From Massilia sp. ST3 (GTDB lineage: Bacteria > Pseudomonadota > Gammaproteobacteria > Burkholderiales > Burkholderiaceae_D), in the NCBI RefSeq assembly GCF_018119405.1, contig NZ_JAGPWC010000004.1, forward strand, positions 62,001 to 126,000: a stretch of 64,000 nt of DNA, read 5' to 3'. A program made the translations under genes and the position numbers. Below the pieces are notes generated by a model that searched no databases, was not told where the DNA came from, and saw nothing but the letters and a program-made list of their open reading frames with translations. This document shows, one piece after another, positions 24,412 through 33,563 of the stretch. How positions within the stretch are numbered: position 1 is the stretch's first letter; every line of letters begins with the position of its first letter.

Positions 24412-25185
24412 TTACATCTGCCGGAAGTGATGCAGGTAGCTGCGGCTGACAGGCAAGACCTCGTCGCTGCCGCGCACGTGCACGTCCACCGTCTCGTTGA
24501 TGCCCCTGACCACTTCGCGCACGCATCCAAGATTGACGATCACCGAGCGATGCGTCCGCACGAAGCGCTCCAGATCCAGCTGCTCCGCCAGTTCCCGAAT
24601 GCTCTTGCGAATCAGCGCCTCTCCTTCGTCCCACACGACGCGGGTGTACTTTTCCTCGGCACGGATGAAACGCACCTGGTCGACAGGAATCAGTCGCACG
24701 CTGTTGCCCACCGATGCCTTGAACCATTGCAGCCACTGGGAAGGGGGCTGGATGCGCTGCCCCAGCCTGCCCGTGAGCTGGTCGAGCATGGCATCGAGCG
24801 TGTGGCTGGCGTGGAAGGGCAAGGCCAGCTGGCGCTGCAGGCGTTCGACCGTATCGGCCAGGCGCGCCCGGTCGATCCGCTTGACGAGGTAATCGAGGGC
24901 GCCTTGCTGGAAGGCCTGCGCCGCATCTTGCTCATAGACGGTGACGAATACCAGATGGGCGCGACGGGCTAATTGGCGCGCGGTGTCGATGCTGTTCAAT
25001 CCGGGCATGTGGATGTCGAGGAAGACGATGTCCGAGCGGTGCAGCTCGAACAGCTTGAGGGCCTCGGCGCCATTGCGCGCGTCGTCGACCAGTTCGAGCC
25101 GGGGCCACAGTGCGCCCAGGTGGCTGCGCGAGGGTTCCCGCAGCAGCGGTTCGTCGTCGGCGATGGGCGCGGTGGCCTGTTTCAT
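24412..25185 (-). CDS. LytR/AlgR-type response regulator
   Basis: The 257-residue protein has a receiver domain (about 1-120) with acidic D-D-E near 10-12, phospho-Asp in F-L-D-I-H-M-P-G near 57 and conserved Lys in Y-L-V-K near 102. A LytTR DNA-binding domain spans about 150-255 (R-F-I-R-A-E-E-K-Y, then R-T-H-R-S-V-I-V-N). It overlaps the upstream kinase gene by 4 bp. Some receiver positions look altered (Arg where Pro usually follows the Lys), which may reflect relaxed selection as the kinase is defective. Confidence 0.88.
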   Translation of the reverse strand: MKQATAPIADDEPLLREPSRSHLGALWPRLELVDDARNGAEALKLFELHRSDIVFLDIHMPGLNSIDTARQLARRAHLVFVTVYEQDAAQAFQQGALDYLVKRIDRARLADTVERLQRQLALPFHASHTLDAMLDQLTGRLGQRIQPPSQWLQWFKASVGNSVRLIPVDQVRFIRAEEKYTRVVWDEGEALIRKSIRELAEQLDLERFVRTHRSVIVNLGCVREVVRGINETVDVHVRGSDEVLPVSRSYLHHFRQM

Positions 25186-25910
25186 GGTGTGTCTTCAGGG
25201 TGAAAATGCAATTCGACGAGCACGCCGTGCGGGGCCGCTTCGTGCAGCTCGATACGGGCGCTGCTTCCATAAAAGCCCTGCAGGCGCTTCCTCAGCTTCG
25301 CGAGCCCGACGCCCGGCTGGGCCGTCTCCTGCATACCGGCGCCGGTGTCGCCGACCCAGGCGGTCACCTTGCCGGTGGCCTGGTCGCAACGGGCGCCCAC
25401 GTCGATATGGCCGCCTTCGGTGCTGGGGTCGATGCCGTGCCGGACCGCGTTCTCCACCAGGGTGAGCAGTGCCATCGCGGGGAAGCGCAGGCTGCCCGCC
25501 ATCGGCGGCGCAGATACCGAGAAGCGCAAGTGGTCGGGCATGCGCAGCTGCATCAGCTCCAGGTAGGAACGCACCAGTTGCAGCTCCGTCTTGAGGGTGG
25601 CGTCCGCATCGTTCAGGCGCGCATCCAGTTCGCGCTCCAGCCGGTTCTTTTCCAGTTCGATCCCAAGGCGGTCGGCCCGTTCGCGTTCCTTGCGCTCGCC
25701 CCGCATTGCGAGCAGCGAAAACAGCAGGCTGAACACGATCGCCAGGAACACCATCAAGAAGTGGCCGTCGGCGGGGTCTGGTTCTTCCGCATCGGCCTGA
25801 TGCTCTGGCTGTCGGTCCACCGCGCCCCTGTGGGTTTCGATCTCGACCGCTTCGAAGGTCCCTTCCTGAGCTTCCTCGCTTTTGCCCGATTCCTGGCACC
25901 GCTCGGGCAT
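25182..25910 (-). CDS. LytS-type sensor histidine kinase lacking the histidine box
   Basis: The 242-residue protein has one predicted transmembrane segment (about 50-68) and a C-terminal ATPase domain with N-box E-N-A-V-R-H-G near 152 and D-T-G-A-G-M near 188. Members of this family carry a P-H-F-L-F-N (or W-N) phospho-acceptor segment before the L-V-R-S-Y-L-E-L-M stretch. Here E-L-D-A-R-L-N runs directly into D-A-D-A-T-L-K-T-E-L, so roughly 50 residues including the His appear deleted in frame. It probably cannot phosphorylate its partner. The N-terminus is also short and unusually charged. Confidence 0.75.
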   Translation of the reverse strand: MPERCQESGKSEEAQEGTFEAVEIETHRGAVDRQPEHQADAEEPDPADGHFLMVFLAIVFSLLFSLLAMRGERKERERADRLGIELEKNRLERELDARLNDADATLKTELQLVRSYLELMQLRMPDHLRFSVSAPPMAGSLRFPAMALLTLVENAVRHGIDPSTEGGHIDVGARCDQATGKVTAWVGDTGAGMQETAQPGVGLAKLRKRLQGFYGSSARIELHEAAPHGVLVELHFHPEDTP

Positions 25911-25938
25911 GTGGCTGCCGAAGCTGTAGACGGCCTGG

Positions 25939-26688
25939 CTAGTGGTGCGGCGTCCTGACCCGGACCCGTTGCTTGTCGTGGACGCCGCCGCGCGGGCAGG
26001 CCGTCGGCTTGAGTCCCTTGTCGAGGCAGACCCAGACTTCCTTCAGGCGGCTGCCGGAAGCCACGTTGACGCGCAAGCTGTCCGGCGGCAGCGCGGGATT
26101 GAGCTTCAGGAAGGATTGCTTGATCGCGCCCGCCGTGGTCTCGGCCAGGGAATCCGGCGCCGCCTGCGCGGCCGCGCCCAGCATGGCGGCCGTGGCGGGC
26201 CGGTGCAGCCGGGAATAAACCTTCTCGATGTCGGCGAAGTAGCGGTCCGGCGTCGGCCAGCCGCAGGTGCCGTGGGCCTGCCATTCGTTCTGCATCAGGC
26301 TTGCGCTCGGCATCATGCAGACGTGGCGCTTGAGCAGCGCCGGCGGCAGCGCGTTCGATGTCCTGCAATGGCGGGGGTGGTGCTTGCCGGACGAAGCGCT
26401 TCGGTTCTGCGGCCACAGCCCGTGGACGACCCACTCGAAGCGGTTCCCGGACGAACACTGGAAGGCATCCTTGTTCCCGCCGCGCCGCTTGCGCGCTCCC
26501 TCGCAATACTGCGGCGACCAGGACAGCACCAGCGCGTGGTAGTCGACCGGCAGGTCAGCGTTGACGTAATCGGGGCGGCGCGGCGCCGGGCTCTCGATAC
26601 TGGCGGGCAGGGCGCAGGCTTCCTGCGCGCGCGCCATGCCAGCGCTCTGCGCCAGCGCGAGCGCCAGCAGGGCGGTTTTCCAGCGCAT
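25939..26688 (-). CDS. Secreted ribonuclease T2
   Basis: The 249-residue protein has a signal peptide (cleavage after A-R-A, near 21) and both RNase T2 catalytic segments: H-G-L-W-P-Q near 89-94 and E-W-Q-A-H-G-T-C near 134-141, with the two catalytic His. Several Cys could form disulfides. It should degrade RNA to 3'-nucleotides in the periplasm or outside. It lies upstream of the two-component genes with a 28-bp gap but is probably a separate function. Confidence 0.9.
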   Translation of the reverse strand: MRWKTALLALALAQSAGMARAQEACALPASIESPAPRRPDYVNADLPVDYHALVLSWSPQYCEGARKRRGGNKDAFQCSSGNRFEWVVHGLWPQNRSASSGKHHPRHCRTSNALPPALLKRHVCMMPSASLMQNEWQAHGTCGWPTPDRYFADIEKVYSRLHRPATAAMLGAAAQAAPDSLAETTAGAIKQSFLKLNPALPPDSLRVNVASGSRLKEVWVCLDKGLKPTACPRGGVHDKQRVRVRTPHH

Positions 26689-26724
26689 TCACTTCTCGGC
26701 GGTTGCGGTCAATCCGCCATGGTA

Positions 26725-27894
26725 TCAGCGGATCCGCGTCCCCGTCTGCACCAGGGTGCGCAGGTAGTTGAGCTTGGACGAATACACCTCGCGCATGTCC
26801 CTGCTGGTGCTGTTGTTCACGGCCAGCGTGATGTGCTCGCGCGCGTCGCTCATGTGGCCCAGGCGCAGGTGGGCGATGCCGAGCCAGAAGCGGAACTCGT
26901 CGTTGAAGGGTGCGCGCTTGACCTCGCGTTCGAACAAATCCCTGGCGCCGTCGAAGTCGCCCGCCTTCAGCGCCACCATGCCCTGGTCGAAGAAGTGATA
27001 GGGCGGATAGGGCTCGATGGCGGCGATGCGTTTTTCCAGCTGCTGTGCTTCGAGCGGACGGCCCAGGGTCACCAGCAGCGGCTGCAGGTTGCGCAGCACG
27101 GCCAGGTTCTCGGGCTCGCGCGTGAGCGCGGTGCGGAAGGCCTGTTCGGCCAGGGCCAGGTCGCCATGGCGCTGGTAGACCACGCCCAGGGTGTTGAGCG
27201 GCGAAGCGGCGCTAGGGCGCGCCGACACCGCGGCCTTGGCCCACCAGTAGGCATCGTTGGTGCGCTGCTGCACCAGGGCTTCGGCGGCCCGGTTGTTCAG
27301 GTAGAGCGCGACGATGTCTTCTTCTTCCAGCTGGCGGGTGCGCAGCTTGGCCGCGTCGTCGCGCGGGATGAAATCGACCACCAGGTGCCGGTCCGGATCG
27401 TAGCCGCGCTGGATGTCGGTGGCGCGCTCGCCCAGGCTGATGTTGACGTGGTTGCTGGCGAGGTAGAGTCCGCCGGCGCGGCTCCACAGGTCATCCACGT
27501 TGACGCTCTGGAAATGCACCGGCATGCCGAGCTCCTTGGCGAACGCGGCCGTCATGATCACCAGCGACAGGCAGTTGCCCGAGCGCGCCTCGTAGGTCTG
27601 GGCGGCGGTGCGCGTGACCTTGGATTCGTATTCGAGCTTGAGGTCGGTCTTGCTGTACAGCGCCTCGATCAGGCCGTGGCGCGCGCCGCGGTTGCGCAGC
27701 AGCTGGTTGAAGGTGGGACTGTTCAGGTAGGCGCGCATGGCCGGGCTGAGCTTGAACAGGTCCGCGGCGCTGACGGGTTCGGAGGCCGGCGCGAAGCCGG
27801 CGTCGGCGAACAGTGCGGGCGGCGCACTGGCCGGCATGACGCTGGCGCATCCGGCCAGGGCTGCCGACAATAGCAAAACGATCAGGCGCTTCAT
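26725..27894 (-). CDS. Lipoprotein with transglutaminase-like and TPR domains
   Basis: The 389-residue protein starts at 27894, with GGAGGAG just upstream. Lipobox L-A-G-C near 13-16 predicts outer- or inner-membrane anchoring. Residues about 60-180 contain a transglutaminase-like core with Cys in S-G-N-C-L-S near 105 and a later H-L-V-V-D-F. TPR repeats fill about 220-380 (L-N-T-L-G-V-V-Y-Q-R, E-F-R-F-W-L-G-I-A). No function is assigned; such proteins are usually periplasmic peptidase-like or scaffold proteins. Confidence 0.8.
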   Translation of the reverse strand: MKRLIVLLLSAALAGCASVMPASAPPALFADAGFAPASEPVSAADLFKLSPAMRAYLNSPTFNQLLRNRGARHGLIEALYSKTDLKLEYESKVTRTAAQTYEARSGNCLSLVIMTAAFAKELGMPVHFQSVNVDDLWSRAGGLYLASNHVNISLGERATDIQRGYDPDRHLVVDFIPRDDAAKLRTRQLEEEDIVALYLNNRAAEALVQQRTNDAYWWAKAAVSARPSAASPLNTLGVVYQRHGDLALAEQAFRTALTREPENLAVLRNLQPLLVTLGRPLEAQQLEKRIAAIEPYPPYHFFDQGMVALKAGDFDGARDLFEREVKRAPFNDEFRFWLGIAHLRLGHMSDAREHITLAVNNSTSRDMREVYSSKLNYLRTLVQTGTRIR

Positions 27895-27973
27895 GACTCC
27901 TCCGGCGTAGTTACTTTTTGTCTCAAGTATCTGCCTGCCGGGGGACTCTGTCAAAAGTATGTATTGAGCGCGC

Positions 27974-28831
27974 TTATTCTTCGTGGAAGGCTTCGAGCAG
28001 TTCGTCCAGCAGTTCGGCGGTTTCCTCGCCGGACAGGCCGAGGTAGGCGCAGGCGGCCTCGCCGCCCTTGCCCCACTCCAGCGACTCGGACTGGCCCTGG
28101 TAGCTGCACAGGGCGCTCTCGGCGAGCACCGACAAGGCCACCAGCGAGCGCACGGCGGGCGCGGTCGCGCTGTCGTCGAGGACATCGAAGTCGTGGTGGT
28201 GCAGGATGGCCCAGCCGACGTCGCCCGACAGGCCCCAGTTGCGCGCCAGCAGGCAGCCGACGGCGGCATGGCTGGTGCTGTGGCGTTCGTCTTCCAGCGC
28301 CGTGAACGGACGCAGCGCCTCGAGCGAGGCGTCGGCGTAGGTGGCGGCGTAGTCGGGGAAGCGGTCCATCAGCAAGGGGACGCCGGTGTCGCAGAACAGG
28401 CCGAAGGTATGGGCCACGTCCGGCTCGCCCACGCGCAGGCGGCGCGACAGGAAGACCATGGCTTCGGCACGGCGCGAGGAAATGTCCCAGAAGCTGGCCA
28501 GGGCCGCGCTGTTGGCGGGAATCGCCTGGCGCGCCAGCAAACCCGTCATCAGGGCTGCCACCTGGTTGATGCCCAGGAACAGGATGGCCTGCTCGACCGA
28601 CTTGGCCTTGCGGCGTCCGCCATAGATCGAGGAGTTGGCCAGCTTGAGCAGGGCGCCCGACATGCCGACGTCGCTCGCCACGATCTTGCCGATGGCTTCC
28701 GGCGACGGGTCTTCCGAAGCCAGCTCGCGCTGCAGGTCGGCCAGCAGGCTGGGCCGCGGCGGAATGCGGATCGACTTGATCAGGGCATCGACCTGGTCGA
28801 TCGGCTGGATGGGCTCGGCGACGGTGTTCAT
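27974..28831 (-). CDS. HDOD-domain protein
   Basis: The 285-residue protein is an HDOD domain (about 20-215): I-P-P-R-P at the start, I-A-S/V-A-S-D-V-G-M-S-G-A-L-L-K-L-A-N-S, and A-I-L-F-L-G. The catalytic His-Asp of true HD enzymes is absent as usual. HDOD proteins act as signalling scaffolds in bacteria. The acidic C-terminus (E-E-T-A-E-L-L-D-E-L) has no known domain. Confidence 0.88.
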   Translation of the reverse strand: MNTVAEPIQPIDQVDALIKSIRIPPRPSLLADLQRELASEDPSPEAIGKIVASDVGMSGALLKLANSSIYGGRRKAKSVEQAILFLGINQVAALMTGLLARQAIPANSAALASFWDISSRRAEAMVFLSRRLRVGEPDVAHTFGLFCDTGVPLLMDRFPDYAATYADASLEALRPFTALEDERHSTSHAAVGCLLARNWGLSGDVGWAILHHHDFDVLDDSATAPAVRSLVALSVLAESALCSYQGQSESLEWGKGGEAACAYLGLSGEETAELLDELLEAFHEE

Positions 28832-28939
28832 GGGGAAAATTTGGTGCTTCTGGGAAATGCGGTGGAGGCGTCACTATACCCCAGCACCGCTTGACTTGCA
28901 GCAAAGCAATTCGCCAAGTGTGTCGATTTCACCAAAACG

Positions 28940-28958
28940 CCGGGTCAGGCTGACCCGG
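28940..28958 (+). promoter_or_regulatory. Stable hairpin in front of the 3-methyladenine glycosylase gene
   Basis: CCGGGTCA (28940-28947) and TGACCCGG (28951-28958) form a perfect 8-bp stem with a 3-base loop, 14 bp before the ATG. It could terminate upstream transcription or limit translation. Confidence 0.45.
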
Positions 28959-28972
28959 GATAAAATCGATTC

Positions 28973-29542
28973 ATGGCTATTTCGATAATTGCAGGAATTG
29001 ATTTTTCAGCACCAGCAGAGATCGTGGCGCGCCAGCTGATCGGCGTCACCGTGCTGGTCGACGGGGTAGGCGGGCGCATCGTCGAGACCGAGGCCTACGA
29101 CCGCGAGGACCCGGCCTCGCATGCCTATTCCGGGCCGACCGAGCGCAACGCCTCGATGTTCGGGCCGCCGGCGCATGCCTATGTCTACCGTTCCTATGGC
29201 ATCCATTGGTGCCTGAACTTCGTGTGCCGCGAGGCGGGGCACGGGGCCGGGGTCCTGATCCGGGCGCTGGAGCCGGTGGCGGGCCTGGACGTGATGCGCG
29301 CGCGGCGCGACGCCGACGACGAGTGGCTGCTGTGCTCGGGGCCGGGCAAGCTGTGCCAGGCGCTGGGGGTGACGCGGGCGCACAACGGCATGGCCTTGTC
29401 GGCGCCGCCCTTCGAGTTGCTGCCGGCGCCGGCGGGGTTGCCGCTCATCGCCGGGCCGCGGATCGGGATTTCGAAGGCGGTGGATGTGCCGTGGCGGTTC
29501 GGGCTGGCCGGCTCGAAATTCGTGAGCCGGCCTTTCCGGTAG
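28973..29542 (+). CDS. DNA-3-methyladenine glycosylase (AAG/MPG family)
   Basis: The 189-residue enzyme excises alkylated and deaminated purines. Family signatures seen are A-R-Q-L-I-G near 24, I-V-E-T-E-A-Y near 41-47 with the catalytic Glu, S-H-A-Y-S-G-P-T-x-R-N, M-F-G-P-P-A-H-A-Y-V-Y and G-P-G-K-L-C. The length is normal. Its TAG stop is formed by the first bases of the palindromic repeat that follows. AAG enzymes also remove hypoxanthine, so this gene partly overlaps in function with the glycosylases at the left end. Confidence 0.92.
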   Translation: MAISIIAGIDFSAPAEIVARQLIGVTVLVDGVGGRIVETEAYDREDPASHAYSGPTERNASMFGPPAHAYVYRSYGIHWCLNFVCREAGHGAGVLIRALEPVAGLDVMRARRDADDEWLLCSGPGKLCQALGVTRAHNGMALSAPPFELLPAPAGLPLIAGPRIGISKAVDVPWRFGLAGSKFVSRPFR

Positions 29543-29648
29543 GGTGGACGGCTCTGCCGTCCACGCGTTCAACCTGCATCGGCCGGTTCGTGCACGACAA
29601 CGGAGCCGATAACTATCACCGCGTGGGCGGGGGACCCGCCCACCCTAC
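29539..29648. repeat. MITE-like palindromic repeat between convergent genes
   Basis: A 110-bp unit begins GTAGGGTGGACGG and ends CCCACCCTAC. An internal GTCCACGCG and a later CACCGCGTGG add symmetry. A related unit is at 51542-51678. The stop of the upstream gene lies in its left end and the stop of the chemoreceptor (29645-29647) in its right end. It may serve as a two-way terminator. Confidence 0.7.
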
Positions 29649-31342
29649 GATCTTTGCCGCACCGCGGGTAAGGCACGCACCGCCTTCGGCCGCATCGGGC
29701 TGCCCGCCGCCCGCCGCTCGCCCACGCCCTGGAATGCGTCGTCTTCCTCGGCGGCCGGCGGCGCCGCCCCCACCTCCGCCACGCCACCCTGATCCTGCGC
29801 GATCCGGAAGATCGACACCGCCTTCGCCAGGTTGACCGTCTGCTCGTGCAGGCTTTCCGCCGCCGCCGCCGCCTGCTCGACCAGCGCCGCGTTCTGCTGC
29901 GTCATGCCGTCCATCTGGCCCACCGCGCGGTTGACGTCGGCGATGCCCTCGGCCTGCTCGGTGCTGGCCACGCTGATGCGGCCGATGATGTCGTTCACCT
30001 GGCGCACCGAGGCCACGATGTCGCCCATGCTGGCGCCGGCCTCGCTGACCGAGGCGTTGCCGCCCTCGATGATCTTGACCGAGCCCGCGATCAGGGCCTT
30101 GATCTCCTTGGCCGCGGCGGCCGAGCGCTGGGCCAGGGTGCGCACTTCGGCGGCCACCACCGCGAAGCCCCGTCCTTGCTCGCCGGCGCGCGCCGCTTCC
30201 ACGGCCGCGTTCAGCGCCAGCAGGTTGGTCTGGAAGGAGATGCCGTCGATGACGCCGATGATCTCGACGATCTGGCGCGAGCTGGCCTGGATCGATTCCA
30301 TGCTCGTCACCGCGCGTCCCACGGCCTGGCCGCCCTTCGCCGCCAGCTGGGCCGCCTCGGCCGCCAGGTCGGAGGCCAGGCGCGCATTGTTGGCGTTGTC
30401 CTTGACCGCCGTGGTCAGGGCTTCCATGGCGCTGGCGGTCTGCTCGAGCGAGCCGGCTTGCATCTCGGTGCGGGCGGAGAGATCGAGGTTGCCGCTGGCG
30501 ATCTCCTTCGAGGCGGTGTCGATCGAGCGCACCGAGGCCAGGATGCTCTGCAGCGCCACGTTCAGGCGGGCGATGGTGTGGTCGAGGGCGCGCGAGGTGT
30601 CGGCGATCTCGTCGCGCCCGGTGCTGGCGCCGGGCGGCGCATCGAGCCGGCCCTCGGCCAGCTCGCCGACGGCGCGCGCGATGGCGCGGATCCCGGCCAG
30701 CATCGAGCGCCGCACCAGCACCGTCACCACCAGCGACAGCGCGATCGACAGCAGCACCAGTCCCGCCATGCTCAGGCCGAGCGCGCGGAATTCGTCCTTG
30801 GCGGCGGCGTAGGCGTCTTCGCTGAGCTGCTTTTCGCGTCCCGCCAGGCGTCCCAGCTCGGCGTCGAGGGCGACGAACTGCTTTTCGGCCTTCTGCATCG
30901 AATTGGTCGCGATCGACTGGTCGACCTGGGCCAGATCGATGGTCTCCAGCACCGCCTTGCGGTAGGCCGCCAGCGCGGCGAGCGAGGCGTCGATCGGCGC
31001 GCGCTCGCTGGGCTCGGCCAGTTCGGCGAGCTTGCCCAGCTTGTCCTTGATGGCGGCGTGCTTGCGGTGGATGTCGGCGGTGAGGGCGTCGAGGCGGTTC
31101 CTGGCGAAGCTGCCGTTGACCCAGGCCAGCAGCTGGTAGATGTTCGCGTGCGCGAAGCGCGCGTCGCCCGCCACGTCGGCCACGGCCTGCAGGCGCGCCG
31201 CCCGCACCTGCACCATGTGCTCGAGCGAGGCGTTCTGGCGCACCATGCCGTAATACGCCGCCGCCGACAACAGGGTCAGCAGCACCAGCACCATCCCCGG
31301 GGCCAGCAGCAGCTTCTGCCCGATCCGCAATTTATTCAGCAT
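29645..31342 (-). CDS. Methyl-accepting chemotaxis protein
   Basis: The 565-residue receptor has transmembrane segments at about 11-32 and 190-212 enclosing a four-helix-bundle periplasmic domain, then HAMP (about 213-265). The cytoplasmic hairpin has its conserved tip at [25 protein letters not shown] sequence near 365-385. It signals to CheA/CheW. The tail after residue 515 is poorly conserved and its stop is supplied by the downstream repeat. Confidence 0.92.
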   Translation of the reverse strand: MLNKLRIGQKLLLAPGMVLVLLTLLSAAAYYGMVRQNASLEHMVQVRAARLQAVADVAGDARFAHANIYQLLAWVNGSFARNRLDALTADIHRKHAAIKDKLGKLAELAEPSERAPIDASLAALAAYRKAVLETIDLAQVDQSIATNSMQKAEKQFVALDAELGRLAGREKQLSEDAYAAAKDEFRALGLSMAGLVLLSIALSLVVTVLVRRSMLAGIRAIARAVGELAEGRLDAPPGASTGRDEIADTSRALDHTIARLNVALQSILASVRSIDTASKEIASGNLDLSARTEMQAGSLEQTASAMEALTTAVKDNANNARLASDLAAEAAQLAAKGGQAVGRAVTSMESIQASSRQIVEIIGVIDGISFQTNLLALNAAVEAARAGEQGRGFAVVAAEVRTLAQRSAAAAKEIKALIAGSVKIIEGGNASVSEAGASMGDIVASVRQVNDIIGRISVASTEQAEGIADVNRAVGQMDGMTQQNAALVEQAAAAAESLHEQTVNLAKAVSIFRIAQDQGGVAEVGAAPPAAEEDDAFQGVGERRAAGSPMRPKAVRALPAVRQRS

Positions 31343-31361
31343 GGTCCACTCCGCCTATCTA

Positions 31362-31394
31362 CCGTCACCCCCGCGAAGGCGGGGGCCCAAGTTC
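31362..31394. repeat. REP-like palindrome
   Basis: CCCCCGC-GAAG-GCGGGGG followed by CCCAAGTTC. The same core recurs at 45057, 47192, 57868 and 63933, always between genes. It lies between the chemoreceptor start and the Cache-protein stop. Confidence 0.75.
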
Positions 31395-31412
31395 CTTCGC
31401 ACCGCCATACGC

Positions 31413-31871
31413 TTATTTCTTATAGATCCCCGCCTCCAGCACCACATCCTCCACCCGCAAGATATAGGTGGTCTTCGGCTCGATCTTCCCCGAGGTCGGA
31501 TTCTTGTACTGGTAATCGACCCAGCCCTTGCCCCTGGCCGCGGCCAGCTCGATGATCTCGCGCCGGTACTTCTTGCCGTTCGCATCCGGCACGTCGGTCA
31601 GGTCCTTGCCCACGATCGAGGGGTTGTAGGGGTGGGCCAGCACGATGCCGGTCTTGATGTCGCGGATGTCGATGTAGAGCGCGCCCTGGACGAAGTCCGG
31701 ATCCTTGGCGTTGATGCGCTTCATCATCTCGTCCTTGCCCTTGGCCTTGATGAGGGCGGCGCCACGTTCGCACATGGCGATGGCGTCCTTCTCGGTCGGT
31801 TCATTGGCCAGAACGGCGGTCGGCATCAGGCCCAGACCCAGGCACAGGGCGGCGGTGGCGGTCAGTTTCAT
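31413..31871 (-). CDS. Secreted single-Cache-domain protein
   Basis: The 152-residue protein has a signal peptide (cleavage near A-L-A/N-E at about 23). The rest fits one periplasmic Cache domain: F-V-Q-G-A-L-Y-I-D-I-R-D then G-K-D-L-T-D-V, and W-V-D-Y-Q-Y-K-N-P late. ATG 31871 is chosen for the AGGAAG just upstream. It is encoded just behind the chemoreceptor on the same strand and could be a soluble ligand-binding partner for it (inference). Confidence 0.82.
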   Translation of the reverse strand: MKLTATAALCLGLGLMPTAVLANEPTEKDAIAMCERGAALIKAKGKDEMMKRINAKDPDFVQGALYIDIRDIKTGIVLAHPYNPSIVGKDLTDVPDANGKKYRREIIELAAARGKGWVDYQYKNPTSGKIEPKTTYILRVEDVVLEAGIYKK

Positions 31872-32154
31872 GAGGCTTCCTTTCGTGAAATGCATTGAGA
31901 TATTTCCTAAGTGCACTCACTAATGTACCGAGGCGTTTCGACGGCAAATTGCGTTCGCTCAAGCACCTCGCGCCCGCGGCCTGCGCGCGGCCGCCATTCT
32001 GCACGTTTGTCCTACTCGCACCACCTTTGTTTCAAGCCATTTGCTAGGAACAGTCTGATTGACGAGCGGCAATTTCCTTTGCTTTTGCGGTCCTACCATG
32101 GATTCTTCGCGGCACCCTGCCGCGGTTCTTCATCCTTCCTCCTGGAGAATTCCC

Positions 32155-33552
32155 GTGACCACGCCAGAATCGACGCCCGCCAAGTTCAAGCCCTATACGC
32201 GCCAGAGCATCGTTGCCGCGCGCCAGTGGGAGTGGCTCACTCCCGAGCTGCAGGAAGCGGTGCAGGTGGTATCGCACGTGCTGCCTTTCCGGACCAACGC
32301 CTATGTGCTGGAAGAGCTGATCGACTGGAGCAAGGTGCCGGACGATCCGATCTACCGCCTGACCTTCCCGCACCGCGACATGCTGCCGGCCGCCGAATAC
32401 GAACAGCTGCGCGACCTGGTCCTGACCAGGAAAGACGAGGCGGCCATCGCCCAGCTGGTGCACCGCATCCGCATGCGCATGAACCCGCACCCGGCGGGGC
32501 AGATGACGCACAACGTGCCGCGCGTGAACGACGCGCCGCTCAAGGGCCTGCAGCACAAGTACAAGGAAACGGTGCTGTTCTTCCCCAGCGCCGGCCAGAC
32601 CTGCCACGCCTACTGCACCTTCTGCTTCCGCTGGCCGCAGTTCGTCGGGATGGACGACATGAAGTTCGATGCGCGCGAATGCACCGAGCTGGTGGCCTAC
32701 CTGAAGAACCACCCTGGCGTCACCGACGTCCTGCTCACCGGCGGCGACCCGATGATCATGAACACGCGCTCGCTGGGCGAATTCCTCGAGCCCCTGCTGG
32801 ACCCCGAACTGGCGCACATCCAGAACATCCGCATCGGCACCAAGTCGGTGGCCTACTGGCCGCAGCGCTTCGTCTCGGACAAGGACAGCGACGAGCTGAT
32901 GCGCCTGTTCGAGACGGTGGTCCGGGCCGGCAAGAACCTGGCCATCATGGGCCACTACAACCACGCGGTGGAGCTGCGCCATCCCATCGCCCAGCAGGCG
33001 GTCAAGCGCATCGTCGGCACCGGCGCCACCCTGCGCATGCAAGGTCCCCTGATCCGCCACATCAACGAAGACCCGAAGAGCTGGGCCGAGCTGTGGACCA
33101 CCGGCGTGCGCCTGGGAGCGATCCCGTACTACATGTTCGTCGAGCGCGACACCGGCCCGCGCGACTACTTCGCGCTGCCGCTGGCGCGCGCCCACGAGAT
33201 CTTCCAGGAAGCGTATTCGATGGTGTCCGGCCTGTCGCGCACCGTGCGCGGGCCGTCGATGAGCGCCTTCCCCGGCAAGGTCGTGATCGACGGCGTGGTC
33301 ACCATCAACGGCGAGAAGCTGTTCGCGCTGCAGTTCCTGCAAGCCCGCAATCCGGACTGGGTGCGCCGCCCCTTCTTTGCCCGCTACGATCCGGACGCGA
33401 CCTGGCTCGACCACCTCAAGCCGGCCTTCGGGCGCGACCGCTTCTTCTTCGAAATGGAAAGCGGCGGTCCGCTGCGCGGGCCCGGCGGACGGGTGATTCC
33501 GCTGGTGCCGGGCGGCCAGCGCGGCGCCGAAGCGCAACCCGACGCAGCCTGA
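32155..33552 (+). CDS. KamA-family radical SAM protein (lysine 2,3-aminomutase-like)
   Basis: The 465-residue protein carries the radical-SAM cluster motif C-H-A-Y-C-T-F-C near 160-167 and a following L-T-G-G-D-P-M, as in lysine 2,3-aminomutase-like enzymes. A PLP lysine region is expected in this family but I cannot assign it safely. GTG at 32155 with GGAGA 7 bp upstream is preferred to longer starts. Substrate unknown; family members act on free lysine or on EF-P lysine. It is followed after 11 bp by an MFS transporter gene, suggesting a transport-metabolism pair. Confidence 0.85.
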   Translation: MTTPESTPAKFKPYTRQSIVAARQWEWLTPELQEAVQVVSHVLPFRTNAYVLEELIDWSKVPDDPIYRLTFPHRDMLPAAEYEQLRDLVLTRKDEAAIAQLVHRIRMRMNPHPAGQMTHNVPRVNDAPLKGLQHKYKETVLFFPSAGQTCHAYCTFCFRWPQFVGMDDMKFDARECTELVAYLKNHPGVTDVLLTGGDPMIMNTRSLGEFLEPLLDPELAHIQNIRIGTKSVAYWPQRFVSDKDSDELMRLFETVVRAGKNLAIMGHYNHAVELRHPIAQQAVKRIVGTGATLRMQGPLIRHINEDPKSWAELWTTGVRLGAIPYYMFVERDTGPRDYFALPLARAHEIFQEAYSMVSGLSRTVRGPSMSAFPGKVVIDGVVTINGEKLFALQFLQARNPDWVRRPFFARYDPDATWLDHLKPAFGRDRFFFEMESGGPLRGPGGRVIPLVPGGQRGAEAQPDAA

Positions 33553-33563
33553 CGCGGCCCGCC

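Noticed and set aside
24075-24530. Minus-strand frame over the PAAR gene and remnant
   Set aside because: The PAAR domain on the plus strand explains the first half; the frame has no known domain.
26725-28269. Single long protein covering the lipoprotein and the region upstream
   Set aside because: Signal peptide, lipobox and GGAGGAG place the true start at 27894; the upstream part is antisense to or out of frame with the HDOD gene.
31362-31394. REP palindromes as CRISPR repeats
   Set aside because: Copies are dispersed between genes, are paired head to head and have no regular spacers or cas genes.
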